The notes under the pieces were generated by a model. The model searched no databases, had not been told where the DNA came from, and saw nothing but the letters and a program-made list of their open reading frames with translations. A program made the translations under genes and the position numbers. Shown here one piece after another: positions 35,711 through 44,497 of a stretch of 64,000 nucleotides of DNA. Origin of the DNA: Brooklawnia sp963780175 (GTDB taxonomy: Bacteria > Actinomycetota > Actinomycetes > Propionibacteriales > Propionibacteriaceae); the NCBI GenBank assembly GCA_963780175.1, contig CAWAAT010000001.1, positions 868,001-932,000 on the forward strand. Reading direction: 5' to 3'. Position 1 is the stretch's first letter; every line of letters starts with the position of its first letter.

Positions 35711-37864
35711 ATGGTGAGCCGAGCTGGTACGACCGACCCGCTGGTCGGAGACGTGCTGGACGGACGCTACGAGGTTCTTCAGCGGCTGGCCCGCGGCGGC
35801 ATGGCCACCGTCTACCGCGCCTGGGACCGCCGCCTGGAGCGGATCGTCGCCATCAAGGTGATGCACGAGGGTCTCGGGGACGACGCCGACTTCGCCGCCA
35901 AGTTCGACCGCGAGGCCAGGGCAGCCGCCCGGCTGTGCGACCAGAGCGTGGTGAGCATCTTCGATCAGGGCTACGACCACGGCCGGCCCTACATCGTCAT
36001 GGAGTTCGTCGAGGGATCAACCCTGCGCACGCTGATCACCAGGGATGCCCCCCTCAGTCCGCTGCGCGCCCTGCAGATCATCGAGCCGGTGGCGGCGGCG
36101 CTGGCCGTGGCGCACGACTCCGGTCTGGTGCACCGCGACGTCAAGCCCGAGAACGTCCTGATCAGCGACCGCGGGGCTATCAAGGTGGCCGACTTCGGTC
36201 TGGCGCGCACCATGACCGCCCAGACCGCCGCTCACACTCAGGGGCTCCTGATCGGCACGGTCAGCTACCTGCCGCCCGAGTTGCTCACCTCGGGCAGAGC
36301 AAGTTCGTCCTCGGACGTCTACTCCACCGGCATCATGCTGTTCGAGATGCTGACCGGCTCCAAGCCTTATGCGGGCGACACCCCCATCACCGTCGCCTAC
36401 AAGCACGTCAACGAGAACGTCCCGCTGCCCTCGGAGGTATTGACCCGTAACCACCCGGTGCAGGCGCGACGCGATCCCATTCCCGACTACGTGGATGCCC
36501 TGGTGGCCGCCTGCACCCGGCGCAACCCGCAGGCGAGGCCCGTCGACGGTCGTGAGCTTCTGCGCCGTGTCCGACGCGTCCGTCGCGCGCTCGAGCGTGG
36601 CATCCGCAGCGACGACGCCTTGGCCCGTCTGGTCTTTCCGGGAGCAGGACTGCCGTGGGACATCGAGCAGACCCAAGTCATCCACCAAGACGCTGCCCCC
36701 ACCTCGGTGCTTGCGCACAGTGAGGTGACAGCGCTGCCTGGCCAAACAGCCAGTCCGGCCGATCCACCCACGCCCATCGAACCCCTGCCGGCGGTCCGGG
36801 TACCGGTGGTGCGGGCGGCCCCGCAACTGCCCGTCGCAGCGGAGCCGCCACCCGTGTCTCGTCGAGTGGTGCGCGGCCAGGCATACAATGACTCCCCTGG
36901 CAGCAGGCCCCCGAATCGGCCGACGGCACCGGCCCAGCCCGTCGGTGCCCGGTACCCTCGACTGTCCCAGTCGCACACCCACAAACGGCGTCAGACTGCC
37001 TTGGTGACGGTCCTGGTGCTGCTGCTCGCGCTGGCGGTCGGACTGGGCAGTTGGTGGTTCACCTCGGGCAGATACGTCACCACGCCGTCGGTGATCAACC
37101 ACACCCGCCAGGAGGCCACCGCCATCGCGCAGGCCAACGGCATGACGATCATCTTCACCGAGGAGTACTCCGAAACCGTCCCTGGTGAACTCGTGATGAG
37201 TTCGTCACCCGGCCCGGGCGAGCGGGTCATCCGAAGCACCACGCTGACGGCGGTCGTTTCGAAGGGTCCGGAGCGGTTCTCGGTGCCGCCGTTGGTGGGT
37301 CTGACGCTCGAAGAGGCCGGCGCGGCCCTGGGCGCCGTCAACCTGCAGCCGGGCACCGTCACCCGGGTGTGGAGTGAGTCGGTGGCGGAAGGCTACGTGG
37401 TGGAGGCCGGTTACCCCGAGGGAGAGCAGCTCAAGGGTGGATCGCAAGTCGATCTGGTGGTGTCCCAGGGTCGTGAACCGTTGCCCATCCCCGCTGTGGT
37501 CGGTCTGTCCCTGGCGGATGCCCGCACCATGCTCACCGAAGCCGGGTTCGAGGTGGCCACCGGTGAAGAGCAGTACGATCCCAAGGTGCCCAATGGCTCG
37601 GTCGTCAGCCAAGAGCCGGCGAACGGCACCGGCCACCGCGGCGACACCGTCTCGCTGGTCATCAGCAAGGGCGTCGAGCTCGTCAAGGTCCCCGACGTCA
37701 AGAACATGACGCAGTCGGAGGCCACCAAGGCACTCAAGGATGCAGGCTTCGAGATCGGCGAAGTCGTGCGTACTACGCCCTTCCAGATCACTGTCAAGTC
37801 CACCGATCCGGCAGCCGGCGCCGAGGCTCCCCGCGGCTCGAAGGTCGCGTTGGTGATGGGCTGA
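35711..37864 (+). CDS. PASTA-domain Ser/Thr protein kinase (PknL position)
   Basis: A membrane receptor kinase, about 717 residues. The kinase domain (about 10-275) has the G-loop LARGGMATVYRAWD, VAIKVM, the catalytic loop VHRDVKPENVLI, DFGLART and GTVSYLPPELL; all catalytic residues are present. A Pro-rich juxtamembrane region follows, then one membrane helix (about 425-447) and four extracellular PASTA repeats (starting near TTPSVINHT, FSVPPLVGL, LPIPAVVGL and VKVPDVKNM), which bind muropeptides or lipid II in this family. GGAG precedes ATG 35711/GTG 35714; GTG 35684 is an upstream alternative. Neighbours (prenyl synthase, aroG) match the mycobacterial pknL locus, but true orthology to PknL rather than PknB is inference. 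Confidence 0.93.
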   Translation: MVSRAGTTDPLVGDVLDGRYEVLQRLARGGMATVYRAWDRRLERIVAIKVMHEGLGDDADFAAKFDREARAAARLCDQSVVSIFDQGYDHGRPYIVMEFVEGSTLRTLITRDAPLSPLRALQIIEPVAAALAVAHDSGLVHRDVKPENVLISDRGAIKVADFGLARTMTAQTAAHTQGLLIGTVSYLPPELLTSGRASSSSDVYSTGIMLFEMLTGSKPYAGDTPITVAYKHVNENVPLPSEVLTRNHPVQARRDPIPDYVDALVAACTRRNPQARPVDGRELLRRVRRVRRALERGIRSDDALARLVFPGAGLPWDIEQTQVIHQDAAPTSVLAHSEVTALPGQTASPADPPTPIEPLPAVRVPVVRAAPQLPVAAEPPPVSRRVVRGQAYNDSPGSRPPNRPTAPAQPVGARYPRLSQSHTHKRRQTALVTVLVLLLALAVGLGSWWFTSGRYVTTPSVINHTRQEATAIAQANGMTIIFTEEYSETVPGELVMSSSPGPGERVIRSTTLTAVVSKGPERFSVPPLVGLTLEEAGAALGAVNLQPGTVTRVWSESVAEGYVVEAGYPEGEQLKGGSQVDLVVSQGREPLPIPAVVGLSLADARTMLTEAGFEVATGEEQYDPKVPNGSVVSQEPANGTGHRGDTVSLVISKGVELVKVPDVKNMTQSEATKALKDAGFEIGEVVRTTPFQITVKSTDPAAGAEAPRGSKVALVMG

Positions 37865-37867
37865 TTG

Positions 37868-39112
37868 ATGCAGCAGCGCACTTCGCGGTCGTCCCTGATG
37901 GACCTGGCCGCCCCCGCCAGCCTGATGCTGATGGCCATCCTGTGGGGGTCGACGTTCTTCGTCATCAAGGACCTGTTGACCCGCATCGACGCCGCCGACC
38001 TGCTGGGGGTCCGATTCACCATCGCGGCACTGGTGCTGGTGGCGGTGCTCAACCGGAGGCTGCGGTTGACTCGCACGCTGCTTCGGGACGGGCTGGTCAT
38101 GGGGGGGCTCTACGGGTCAGGTCAGTTGTTGCAGACCTACGGGCTGGCGCACACCAGTGCCTCCATCTCGGGTTTCCTCACCGGCCTGTACGTGGTGGCG
38201 ACGCCGATGCTGGAGGCGGTGTTGCTGGCAGCCAGGGTGAGCCGTCGCGTCTGGCTGGCGGTGGCGTTGGCCACCGCTGGTCTGGGTACCCTGACGATCG
38301 CACCCGGGCTGGGCGCGACCCGTTTCGGGCTGGGCGAGGCCCTGACCGTGCTGAGTGCCCTGGCCTACGCAGGCCACATCGTTTACACCGGACGGGTCAC
38401 GTCCGAGGCAACCGTGCTTCGGTTGAGCACGGTGCAGACGATCACCATCGCGGTGATGTGCACCGTCGCCGCCCTGCCCGGGGGCATCGCACTACCGCAG
38501 CGAGCCTGGGACTGGTGGGCCGTTGGCTACCTCGCCGTGCTGTGCGGCGCGCTGACGGTCGTCCTGCAGGTCTGGGCGCAGGCAAGGGTTGAGGCGACCA
38601 GGGCCGCGGTCATCATGAGTTCCGAACCCATCTGGGCTGCCACCTTCGCCATCGCCGCCGGCCAGGAGGATCTGGCCTGGCGGACCGTGGTCGGCGGCAC
38701 CGCCCTGGTGCTGGCCATGATCCTTGCCTCGCTGCCCGATCGTTCGGTGCCACGCGGCTCAGGGCTGCCACGGGCGAGTGTCGCGGACGTCCACGAGAGT
38801 GGTGCTGCTCAACGCGGTGACGTGCCTGGCGACGAGCGCACACCCGCGTTCGTCCAGCAGCGCGTCATGGATGAGGAATCCCCGGGGCGCACCGACCGCC
38901 CGGACGAACTCGATGGTCTCCTTTGTGGCCGACCAGGGGGCGAAAGCCGGCACCAGGACGATGTCGACGCCGTCCGCGACCGTGTCCAGGCAGTCACCGG
39001 GGTGCAGGACGCTCGGCTCCCCCTCGCTGCGGAACACGAACCCGACGTTGGCGATGCGCGGGTAGTCGCGGTGGATGACCGCGTGCTGCCCACCGATGGT
39101 GCTCACCTGTAG
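37868..39112 (+). CDS. EamA/DMT family transporter with long C-terminal extension
   Basis: A drug/metabolite transporter of the EamA type with ten predicted membrane helices in two repeats: SLMLMAILWGSTFFVIKDLL opens repeat one and ALAYAGHIVYTG falls in repeat two; SSEPIWAATFAI is the conserved late motif. The transporter is complete by about residue 297. The frame then continues about 117 residues of charged, low-complexity sequence lying antisense over the MBL hydrolase gene, so this tail is probably not selected as protein. ATG 37868 follows the kinase stop by three bases (TTG 37865 also possible). The substrate is unknown. Confidence 0.82.
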   Translation: MQQRTSRSSLMDLAAPASLMLMAILWGSTFFVIKDLLTRIDAADLLGVRFTIAALVLVAVLNRRLRLTRTLLRDGLVMGGLYGSGQLLQTYGLAHTSASISGFLTGLYVVATPMLEAVLLAARVSRRVWLAVALATAGLGTLTIAPGLGATRFGLGEALTVLSALAYAGHIVYTGRVTSEATVLRLSTVQTITIAVMCTVAALPGGIALPQRAWDWWAVGYLAVLCGALTVVLQVWAQARVEATRAAVIMSSEPIWAATFAIAAGQEDLAWRTVVGGTALVLAMILASLPDRSVPRGSGLPRASVADVHESGAAQRGDVPGDERTPAFVQQRVMDEESPGRTDRPDELDGLLCGRPGGESRHQDDVDAVRDRVQAVTGVQDARLPLAAEHEPDVGDARVVAVDDRVLPTDGAHL

Positions 39113-39400
39113 CGTCCCCAGATCGAGGCGCTCCCCCGGTCCCAATCTGCGGGTGCGCTCGGGCAGGTCGAGGATCTGCGTGACGCTGGACTCCACCGCG
39201 ACCACGGCCTGAGGGTTGGCGGCCAGCAGTCTGGGGAAGTTCACCGGATCAGCGTGATCGCCGTGCTGGTGGGTGACCAGAATGGCGTCCAGATCGGTGG
39301 CCGAGTGCCAGGCGGTGCTGAAATAGCCCGGATCGACCAGCACACGCTGATTGTGAGTCTCGATCAGGACACAGGAATGGCCGAGATGGGTGATCTGCAT
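38759..39400 (-). CDS. MBL-fold metal-dependent hydrolase
   Basis: A 213-residue UlaG-like metallo-beta-lactamase-fold protein. Motifs: QITHLGHSCVLIE, ILVDPG-like RVLVDPGYFS, the metal-binding VTHQHGDHADP, then GGQHAVIH and HPGDCLD, VPAFAPW. Substrate unknown; the family includes hydrolases of sugar phosphate lactones and many uncharacterised members. The ATG is preceded by GGAGCC and by a GATAGT box 6 nt upstream. The 3' half is overlapped by the open frame of the convergent transporter. Confidence 0.88.
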   Translation of the reverse strand: MQITHLGHSCVLIETHNQRVLVDPGYFSTAWHSATDLDAILVTHQHGDHADPVNFPRLLAANPQAVVAVESSVTQILDLPERTRRLGPGERLDLGTLQVSTIGGQHAVIHRDYPRIANVGFVFRSEGEPSVLHPGDCLDTVADGVDIVLVPAFAPWSATKETIEFVRAVGAPRGFLIHDALLDERGCALVARHVTALSSTTLVDVRDTRPWQP

Positions 39401-39467
39401 GGCTCCACTATCCCAGTTCGCCCCGCCGCACCTGAGCGTTCACGAATGAGTCGGGCCAGTCAACCGC

Positions 39468-40502
39468 TCAGGACGCGAGAATCTCCCCGACCACCCGGCC
39501 CGCAGCACGGCAGCCCGCCTCGTCGGCGTCCAGGTGGGTGACGGCCCGCACCACGTGCGCCCCGACCGCGCTGAGACCGATCCCCTGCTGTCGGGCTGCT
39601 GCCACCACCTGCTGGGCGGAGCGGGTCCCGGTGTCCATCACCACGATGTTGGTCGCCACCTGTTCGGGCTCGACCGCCTCGGGGGCGAATCGGGCCACCT
39701 GCCCGGCGAAAAGGCGGGCGTTCGCGTGGTCGTCCGCCAGCCGGGCGATGTGGTGGTCCAAGGCATGCAGGGCGGCCGCCGCCAGAACGCCGGCCTGCCG
39801 CATGCCACCACCCAACCGCTTGCGCTGAACCCGTGCCCGGGCGACCCGCTCGGAACTCGACACCAGCACCGAGCCGACGGGTGCGCCCATTCCCTTGGAG
39901 TAGCAGACGCTCACGGTCTCAAAGAGTTCCCCGTACTCGCGCATTGGCACCCCCGTGGCCACGTGGGCGTTCCACAGCCGGGCACCGTCCAGGTGCATGG
40001 CAACACCGGCAGGCCGACACGCAGCCCGCACCTCGCGGAGCACCTCGATCGGGTGCACCGTTCCGCCGCCGAAGTTGTGGGTGTTCTCGATCTCCACCGC
40101 AGCCGTCTCCACCAGGAACGGCCCCGTACCGATCGACATCAACCTGGTGACGTCTGCGGCGGTCGCGATTCCGGGGACGCCGGAGGATGGCTGCCAGGTG
40201 CGCATGGTGAGGCCGTGCAGTGCGCCGTGAGCGCCCATCTCGGCACGAGCGATGTGCGCCTGCTGGTCACACAGCACCTCGCGACCGATCGGCACCAGCA
40301 GCCAGATGCCCAACATGTTGGCCATCGACCCACTGGGACAGAACAGCCCCGCCTCATGACCGAGCGCTTGCGCGGTACGCTCCTCCAGCGCGTTGACGGC
40401 CGGATCCTCACCGTAGACGTCGTCACCGACGTCGGCGGACGCCATGGCCGCCCGCATCCCCTGCGTGGGGCGTGTGACGGTGTCTGATCTCAGGTCGAAC
40501 AT
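39468..40502 (-). CDS. low-specificity threonine aldolase
   Basis: A PLP enzyme that cleaves L-threonine or allo-threonine to glycine and acetaldehyde. The 344-residue product begins FDLRSDTVTRPT, and has DDVYGEDPAVNALE, NTHNFGGGTVHP, HLDGARLWNA and the PLP-lysine motif VCYSKGMGAPVGS. Length is typical. The ATG directly follows the aroG TGA with no spacer, so the two are cotranscribed, an uncommon pairing of aromatic and glycine metabolism. Beta-eliminating lyases of the same fold are the alternative. Confidence 0.92.
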   Translation of the reverse strand: MFDLRSDTVTRPTQGMRAAMASADVGDDVYGEDPAVNALEERTAQALGHEAGLFCPSGSMANMLGIWLLVPIGREVLCDQQAHIARAEMGAHGALHGLTMRTWQPSSGVPGIATAADVTRLMSIGTGPFLVETAAVEIENTHNFGGGTVHPIEVLREVRAACRPAGVAMHLDGARLWNAHVATGVPMREYGELFETVSVCYSKGMGAPVGSVLVSSSERVARARVQRKRLGGGMRQAGVLAAAALHALDHHIARLADDHANARLFAGQVARFAPEAVEPEQVATNIVVMDTGTRSAQQVVAAARQQGIGLSAVGAHVVRAVTHLDADEAGCRAAGRVVGEILAS

Positions 40503-41888
40503 TCAGTCGTTCCAATCGGGCACCAGCAGCGGCTCTCGGCGAAGCACTCGGCTCTGCTTCAGTCGCTCGGCGATCATGAAGGCCAGTTCCAGGCTCTGGT
40601 TGCGGTTGAGCCTGGGATCACAAGCGGTCTCGTACCTGGAATCGAGGTCGGATTCCGAGAGGTGGAACGCGCCACCCAGGCACTCGGTCACGTCCTCTCC
40701 GGTGAGTTCCACGTGCACCCCGCCTGGCCAGCTACCCAGCTTGTCGTGCACATCGAAGAAGCCGTTGAGTTCCTCGACCACGGCGGCGTAGGAACGCGTC
40801 TTGTATCCGTTGGCCGTCTCGAAGGTGTTACCGTGCATCGGATCGCACACCCAGGCCACCTTGCGTCCGGCCGCCTCAACGGTCTCGATGATGGCCGGTA
40901 GTTTGTCCCGCACCTTGTCGGCGCCCATCCGGGTGATGAAGGTGATCCGGCCGGGGACGCGATCGGGATCGAGCAGATCGGCGATCTCCAAGGCGTCCGC
41001 GCCCGTGGCGCCCGGGCCAAGCTTGACCCCCAACGGGTTCTGAACCCGACGCAAGAGTTCGACCTGCGCACCGCCCGGTTGACGGGTGCGCTCGCCGATC
41101 CACACCATGTGACCGGAGGTGTCGTAGGGCAGGTGGCTGCGCGAGTCTATTCGCGTCATGGCGAACTCGTAGTCGAGCAGTAGCGCCTCATGGGACGCGT
41201 AGAAGTCGACGGTGCTGAGGGTGTCGTCCTTCACGCCACAGGCCAACATGAAGCCCAGCGCCCGGTCGATCTCGTCGGCGATCTTCTCGTAGCGCTCCTC
41301 GATCCGCGAGTCACGCACGAAGTTCGCGTTCCAGGCATGCAACTGCCGCAGGTCGGCGAAGCCACCGGTGACGAAGGCCCGCACCAGGTTGAGAGTGGCC
41401 GCCGACGCGTTGTACATCCGCATCAGACGCTCGGGGTCGGGTTCGCGGGCCTCGGGGGTGAACTCGAAACCGTTCACCGCGTCGCCACGGTAGGCAGGCA
41501 GCGTGACGTTCCCACGGGTCTCGGTGTTGCTGGAACGCGGTTTGGCGTACTGCCCGGCGATGCGTCCGACCTTGACCACCGGCAGCTGCGCCGCGTACGT
41601 CAGCACCACGCTCATCGACAGCAGGACGCGCAGCTTGGACTTGATGTTGTCGGCCCGTAGCCCAGCGAAGGTTTCGGCGCAGTCACCGCCCTGCAGCATG
41701 AAGGCCTTGCGGTCGGCCACCCGGGCGATCGAGGAACGCAGGTCATCGACCTCCCCTGCGAATACCAGGGGAGGCAACTCCCTGACCCGGTCGACCACCC
41801 ACCGGAGGCGCTCGGGGTCGGCGTAGGTGGGCTGCTGGACCTGCGGCATCGCATGCAGCTCGGCAAGGGTGGGAATCAGGTCAGACAC
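40503..41888 (-). CDS. aroG: class II 3-deoxy-7-phosphoheptulonate synthase (DAHP synthase)
   Basis: The first enzyme of the shikimate pathway, joining PEP and erythrose-4-phosphate. The 461-residue class II protein has MLQGGDCAETF (metal-binding Cys), AKPRSS, RGDAVNGFEF, HMVWIGERTRQPGGAQVE, KLGPGATG, WVCDPMHGNT and VHVELTGEDVTECLGG. This is the actinobacterial/plant type also found in Mycobacterium. It starts at a GTG 7 nt after TATCCT, predicting a leaderless message. It is immediately followed by the threonine aldolase gene. Confidence 0.96.
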   Translation of the reverse strand: MSDLIPTLAELHAMPQVQQPTYADPERLRWVVDRVRELPPLVFAGEVDDLRSSIARVADRKAFMLQGGDCAETFAGLRADNIKSKLRVLLSMSVVLTYAAQLPVVKVGRIAGQYAKPRSSNTETRGNVTLPAYRGDAVNGFEFTPEAREPDPERLMRMYNASAATLNLVRAFVTGGFADLRQLHAWNANFVRDSRIEERYEKIADEIDRALGFMLACGVKDDTLSTVDFYASHEALLLDYEFAMTRIDSRSHLPYDTSGHMVWIGERTRQPGGAQVELLRRVQNPLGVKLGPGATGADALEIADLLDPDRVPGRITFITRMGADKVRDKLPAIIETVEAAGRKVAWVCDPMHGNTFETANGYKTRSYAAVVEELNGFFDVHDKLGSWPGGVHVELTGEDVTECLGGAFHLSESDLDSRYETACDPRLNRNQSLELAFMIAERLKQSRVLRREPLLVPDWND

Positions 41889-41895
41889 GTTGCCA

Positions 41896-41901
41896 AGGAT
41901 A
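41896..41901 (-). promoter_or_regulatory. -10 box of leaderless aroG
   Basis: Minus-strand TATCCT, then 7 nt to GTG 41888. Confidence 0.55.
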
Positions 41902-41948
41902 CTTGCCGCCAGGAACCCGGCCGCATCGTCTTGTTCAGCCGAGAAAGG

Positions 41949-42836
41949 TCATGGCGTCGTTGGTCGGCGACGTCGTTGTCGTGCTCGTTCATCGGCCTCG
42001 GCGGCGAGCTGCGCGTGTTGTCGGGCGGCTTCTGCGGCGGCCTCCAGCCGTGAGGCCTCCTGCTCATCCAGGAACTGGGCAAGTTCGGCCTCGGCCGCCC
42101 TGCGCTGCTGGTCGGCCGCCCTGCGCTGGGCCTTCGACACCCGGGCCTGCTCGGTACGGGGCAGCGCGCTGGTGGATTGCGGTTCATGGGCAGTGCGCAC
42201 CGTATAGCTGTCGACATACCGGCGCCCGGCGAGCTGGCTGATCCTGGCCATCACCAGATCGGTCAGTCCGCGCAGAATGAGCCCGTCGACGGTGTCGCTG
42301 GGTTGCCCCAGGTCGCCGTAACGCGTCACCGGGATCGGTTCACCGACCCGCAGGCAGTACCGCTGTTCCGGCAACCACCCCTCGACGCGTCCCTGCCAGG
42401 ACCGCGATGACTCGGCGCGGCTGGCGAGGGGGATCAGCCCGGCCGGGACGATCGGGCACCGACTGGACAAGGCCAGAGCGGCGAACTCCGCGTGGCCGCG
42501 GTGCACCGCCCCGTCGATGCCCGCCACCACCTCCGGGAACACCACGAGGATCTCGCCGCGTCCCACCGACGCCGCCGGGTGCGTATCGGAGTCGGGGTCA
42601 GTGACCCAACTGGTGCGCCGCAGCCCGACGAGGGCGCGTTGGCCCGAGGTCGCCGGGATGACGACGGTCGCCGGACGCCCCAGCGAGGCCGCCACGTACA
42701 GGTGGTCGTGAGGTCCAACCCTGTTGACGGCCAGGATCAGCCCGCCCACAGGCAGCTGGTCCAGCCCGTCGACCTCGATCCGAAACGGACTTCGCAGCCG
42801 GTTCAGCAACTGCCAGGGGTTGCCTGTGCTCTTCAC
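41949..42836 (-). CDS. PlsC-like acyltransferase paralogue with degraded active site
   Basis: A 295-residue relative of 1-acylglycerol-3-phosphate acyltransferase. The fold-defining blocks align with the upstream PlsC, but the catalytic HX4D motif reads N-R-VGPH-D, so the essential histidine is arginine. The second motif, FPEGTR in active enzymes, reads FPEVVAG. The C-terminal ~75 residues are a Glu/Ala/Arg-rich predicted coiled coil ending in RRRR. It starts at a GTG overlapping the stop of its active paralogue (GTGA). It may be a partner or regulator of that enzyme. A nearby His (PHDH) could in principle substitute. Confidence 0.78.
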   Translation of the reverse strand: MKSTGNPWQLLNRLRSPFRIEVDGLDQLPVGGLILAVNRVGPHDHLYVAASLGRPATVVIPATSGQRALVGLRRTSWVTDPDSDTHPAASVGRGEILVVFPEVVAGIDGAVHRGHAEFAALALSSRCPIVPAGLIPLASRAESSRSWQGRVEGWLPEQRYCLRVGEPIPVTRYGDLGQPSDTVDGLILRGLTDLVMARISQLAGRRYVDSYTVRTAHEPQSTSALPRTEQARVSKAQRRAADQQRRAAEAELAQFLDEQEASRLEAAAEAARQHAQLAAEADERARQRRRRPTTP

Positions 42837-43600
42837 GCCCCGGGCTCCAGATCGATCGTGCGGGTGGGGATCGCCTCACCTTCGTTGGGGTGACTGCGGA
42901 TGTGGGCAGCGAGGTCAGCTCCCACAAGATCGCCCCACTTGACCCGGGACGCGTAGACGTCGACATAGGTCTGACCGGTCAACTTCTGGATCGCACCCAT
43001 CACCTCGTTGGTCACCCAGCGCAGCACCTGGTGGTTGTTGCCCTGGCCGGCCCAGTCACTGAAATCGATGGGATCGCCGATGATGATGCGGGCACCCCTC
43101 ATCGTCGGGACACCGATCCGGGACGTGACCAGCCGGGTGTTGATCAGGCCGACCGGAACCACCGGGCGTCCAGAGTCAAGGGCCAGCCTGGCGACGCCGG
43201 TCTTGCCCTTGTAGAGACTGCCATCGGGGCTGCGGGTGCCCTCCGGAAAGATGCCGACCACGCCGCCCTGTGCCAGGTGCTGTTCGACAGAGCCGAGGCC
43301 GAAGGCACTGGCGCGGCCCCCGGAGCGGTCGATCGGTGCCTGTCCAACGGCTCGCAGGAACCACTTCACCAGACGCCCTTTGACGCCCTTGCCCTGGAAG
43401 AGTTCCTTCTTTGCCGGAAAGACGACTGGCGGCTTGATCAGCGCGGGCAACGTGAAGGTGTCCCCCGCATCGAGATGATTGCCGGCCAGCACGCAACCGC
43501 CGGCCGGGATCTTCTCGGCCCCCTCAATCTCGACCCGTAACCACCATTTCGTCGCGGGTCGCACCAGCACCGTCTTGAAGAAGCTGTACCACACCGTCAA
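42833..43600 (-). CDS. plsC: 1-acyl-sn-glycerol-3-phosphate acyltransferase (PlsC)
   Basis: PlsC acylates lysophosphatidic acid to phosphatidic acid on the inner membrane. The 255-residue protein has an N-terminal amphipathic/membrane segment (VWYSFFKTVLVRPATKWW), the catalytic GNHLDAGDTF (HX4D), substrate motif GIFPEGTRSPDGSLY and PVVPVGLINT. AGGAGG lies five bases before TTG 43600; GTG 43594 is the other candidate. The open frame extends far upstream to 44323, but that part is antisense to the esterase gene. Its 3' end overlaps the degraded PlsC paralogue. Confidence 0.9.
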   Translation of the reverse strand: MTVWYSFFKTVLVRPATKWWLRVEIEGAEKIPAGGCVLAGNHLDAGDTFTLPALIKPPVVFPAKKELFQGKGVKGRLVKWFLRAVGQAPIDRSGGRASAFGLGSVEQHLAQGGVVGIFPEGTRSPDGSLYKGKTGVARLALDSGRPVVPVGLINTRLVTSRIGVPTMRGARIIIGDPIDFSDWAGQGNNHQVLRWVTNEVMGAIQKLTGQTYVDVYASRVKWGDLVGADLAAHIRSHPNEGEAIPTRTIDLEPGA

Positions 43601-43702
43601 CGGATCCTCCTGCGCCTTGTCTGCGCCCCACTCTAGGGCCCCACCCGCCGATCGGGTCTGACGAGTCAGGGCGATTCGGCGAGCAGTCGGCCATCGGTGA
43701 CC

Positions 43703-43708
43703 TAGGGT
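43703..43708 (+). promoter_or_regulatory. -10 box of leaderless esterase gene
   Basis: TAGGGT, then 6 nt (GTGAAC) to GTG 43715. This spacing is what favours 43715 over the in-frame GTG 43709 and ATG 43739. Confidence 0.5.
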
Positions 43709-43714
43709 GTGAAC

Positions 43715-44497
43715 GTGGGAACCAGACGCGAGCCCGCCATGTCGGGCATCGACTCGATCTGGGCCGAGGGCGGGCCCGGACCGCTGGCGGGCGCGGGAGT
43801 GCTGGTCTGTCACGGATTCAGCGGAACCCCTGAAAGCGTGCGTGGCTGGGCCGAGTACCTGGCCGAGCTCGGGGCTGCGGTGGCCTGTCCCCTGCTTCCT
43901 GGTCACGGCACCACGTGGCAACAGATGAGTCTGACCACCCACGAGGACTGGTACAGCGTCCTGACACCGGCGCTGGACTGGCTCGCCGGGCGCAGCCGCC
44001 TGCAGGTGGCGGCGGGACTGTCCATGGGTGGGGCGCTTGCTCTGCGCGTCGCCCAGCGAGAGACGGTGCATGCCGTGGCTCTGGTCAACCCGTCGATCGG
44101 CAGTGACTCCCCGGCCTACCGGTTCGCGGCGACGCTGTCCAAGGTGTTGCCGGCCGTCAAGGGCATCGGGAGCGACATCCGTGCCCAGGGCGTGGTCGAG
44201 GTGGCGTACGCGAAAGCCCCGCTGGCTGCGGTCAGCAGCATGAGAGACCTCTGGACGTTGGTGGAGGATGACCTCGACAACCTCGACGTGCCGGTGTTGT
44301 TGTTCACCTCCAGGCAGGATCACGTGGTGGACGGATACTCGGGACGCGTGTTGCGCGCCCGGTGCTCAGACATCACCGACCACTGGCTGGAGAACAGCTA
44401 CCACGTGGCCACCATGGACCACGACGCCGACTTCATCAACCTGACCACGGCGAACTTCATCGCCCAACAGTTGCGGGCCGGCGATGAGCCACAGTGA
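43715..44497 (+). CDS. alpha/beta hydrolase, carboxylesterase/monoacylglycerol lipase type
   Basis: A 260-residue soluble hydrolase of the Est30/monoglyceride lipase type. The oxyanion region is CHGFSGTPES, the nucleophile elbow is GLSMGG (Ser near residue 103), the acid is in TSRQDHVV and the base is probably the His of SYHVATMDHD. The cap region between the elbow and the acid is short. It likely hydrolyses medium-chain acyl esters or monoglycerides, which fits its position divergent from the plsC pair. Its 3' end overlaps the next gene by 14 nt. Confidence 0.88.
   Translation: MGTRREPAMSGIDSIWAEGGPGPLAGAGVLVCHGFSGTPESVRGWAEYLAELGAAVACPLLPGHGTTWQQMSLTTHEDWYSVLTPALDWLAGRSRLQVAAGLSMGGALALRVAQRETVHAVALVNPSIGSDSPAYRFAATLSKVLPAVKGIGSDIRAQGVVEVAYAKAPLAAVSSMRDLWTLVEDDLDNLDVPVLLFTSRQDHVVDGYSGRVLRARCSDITDHWLENSYHVATMDHDADFINLTTANFIAQQLRAGDEPQ

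Noticed and set aside
43601..44323. A long N-terminal extension of PlsC
   Set aside because: Antisense to the esterase gene; AGGAGG and the conserved N-terminus mark the start at 43600.
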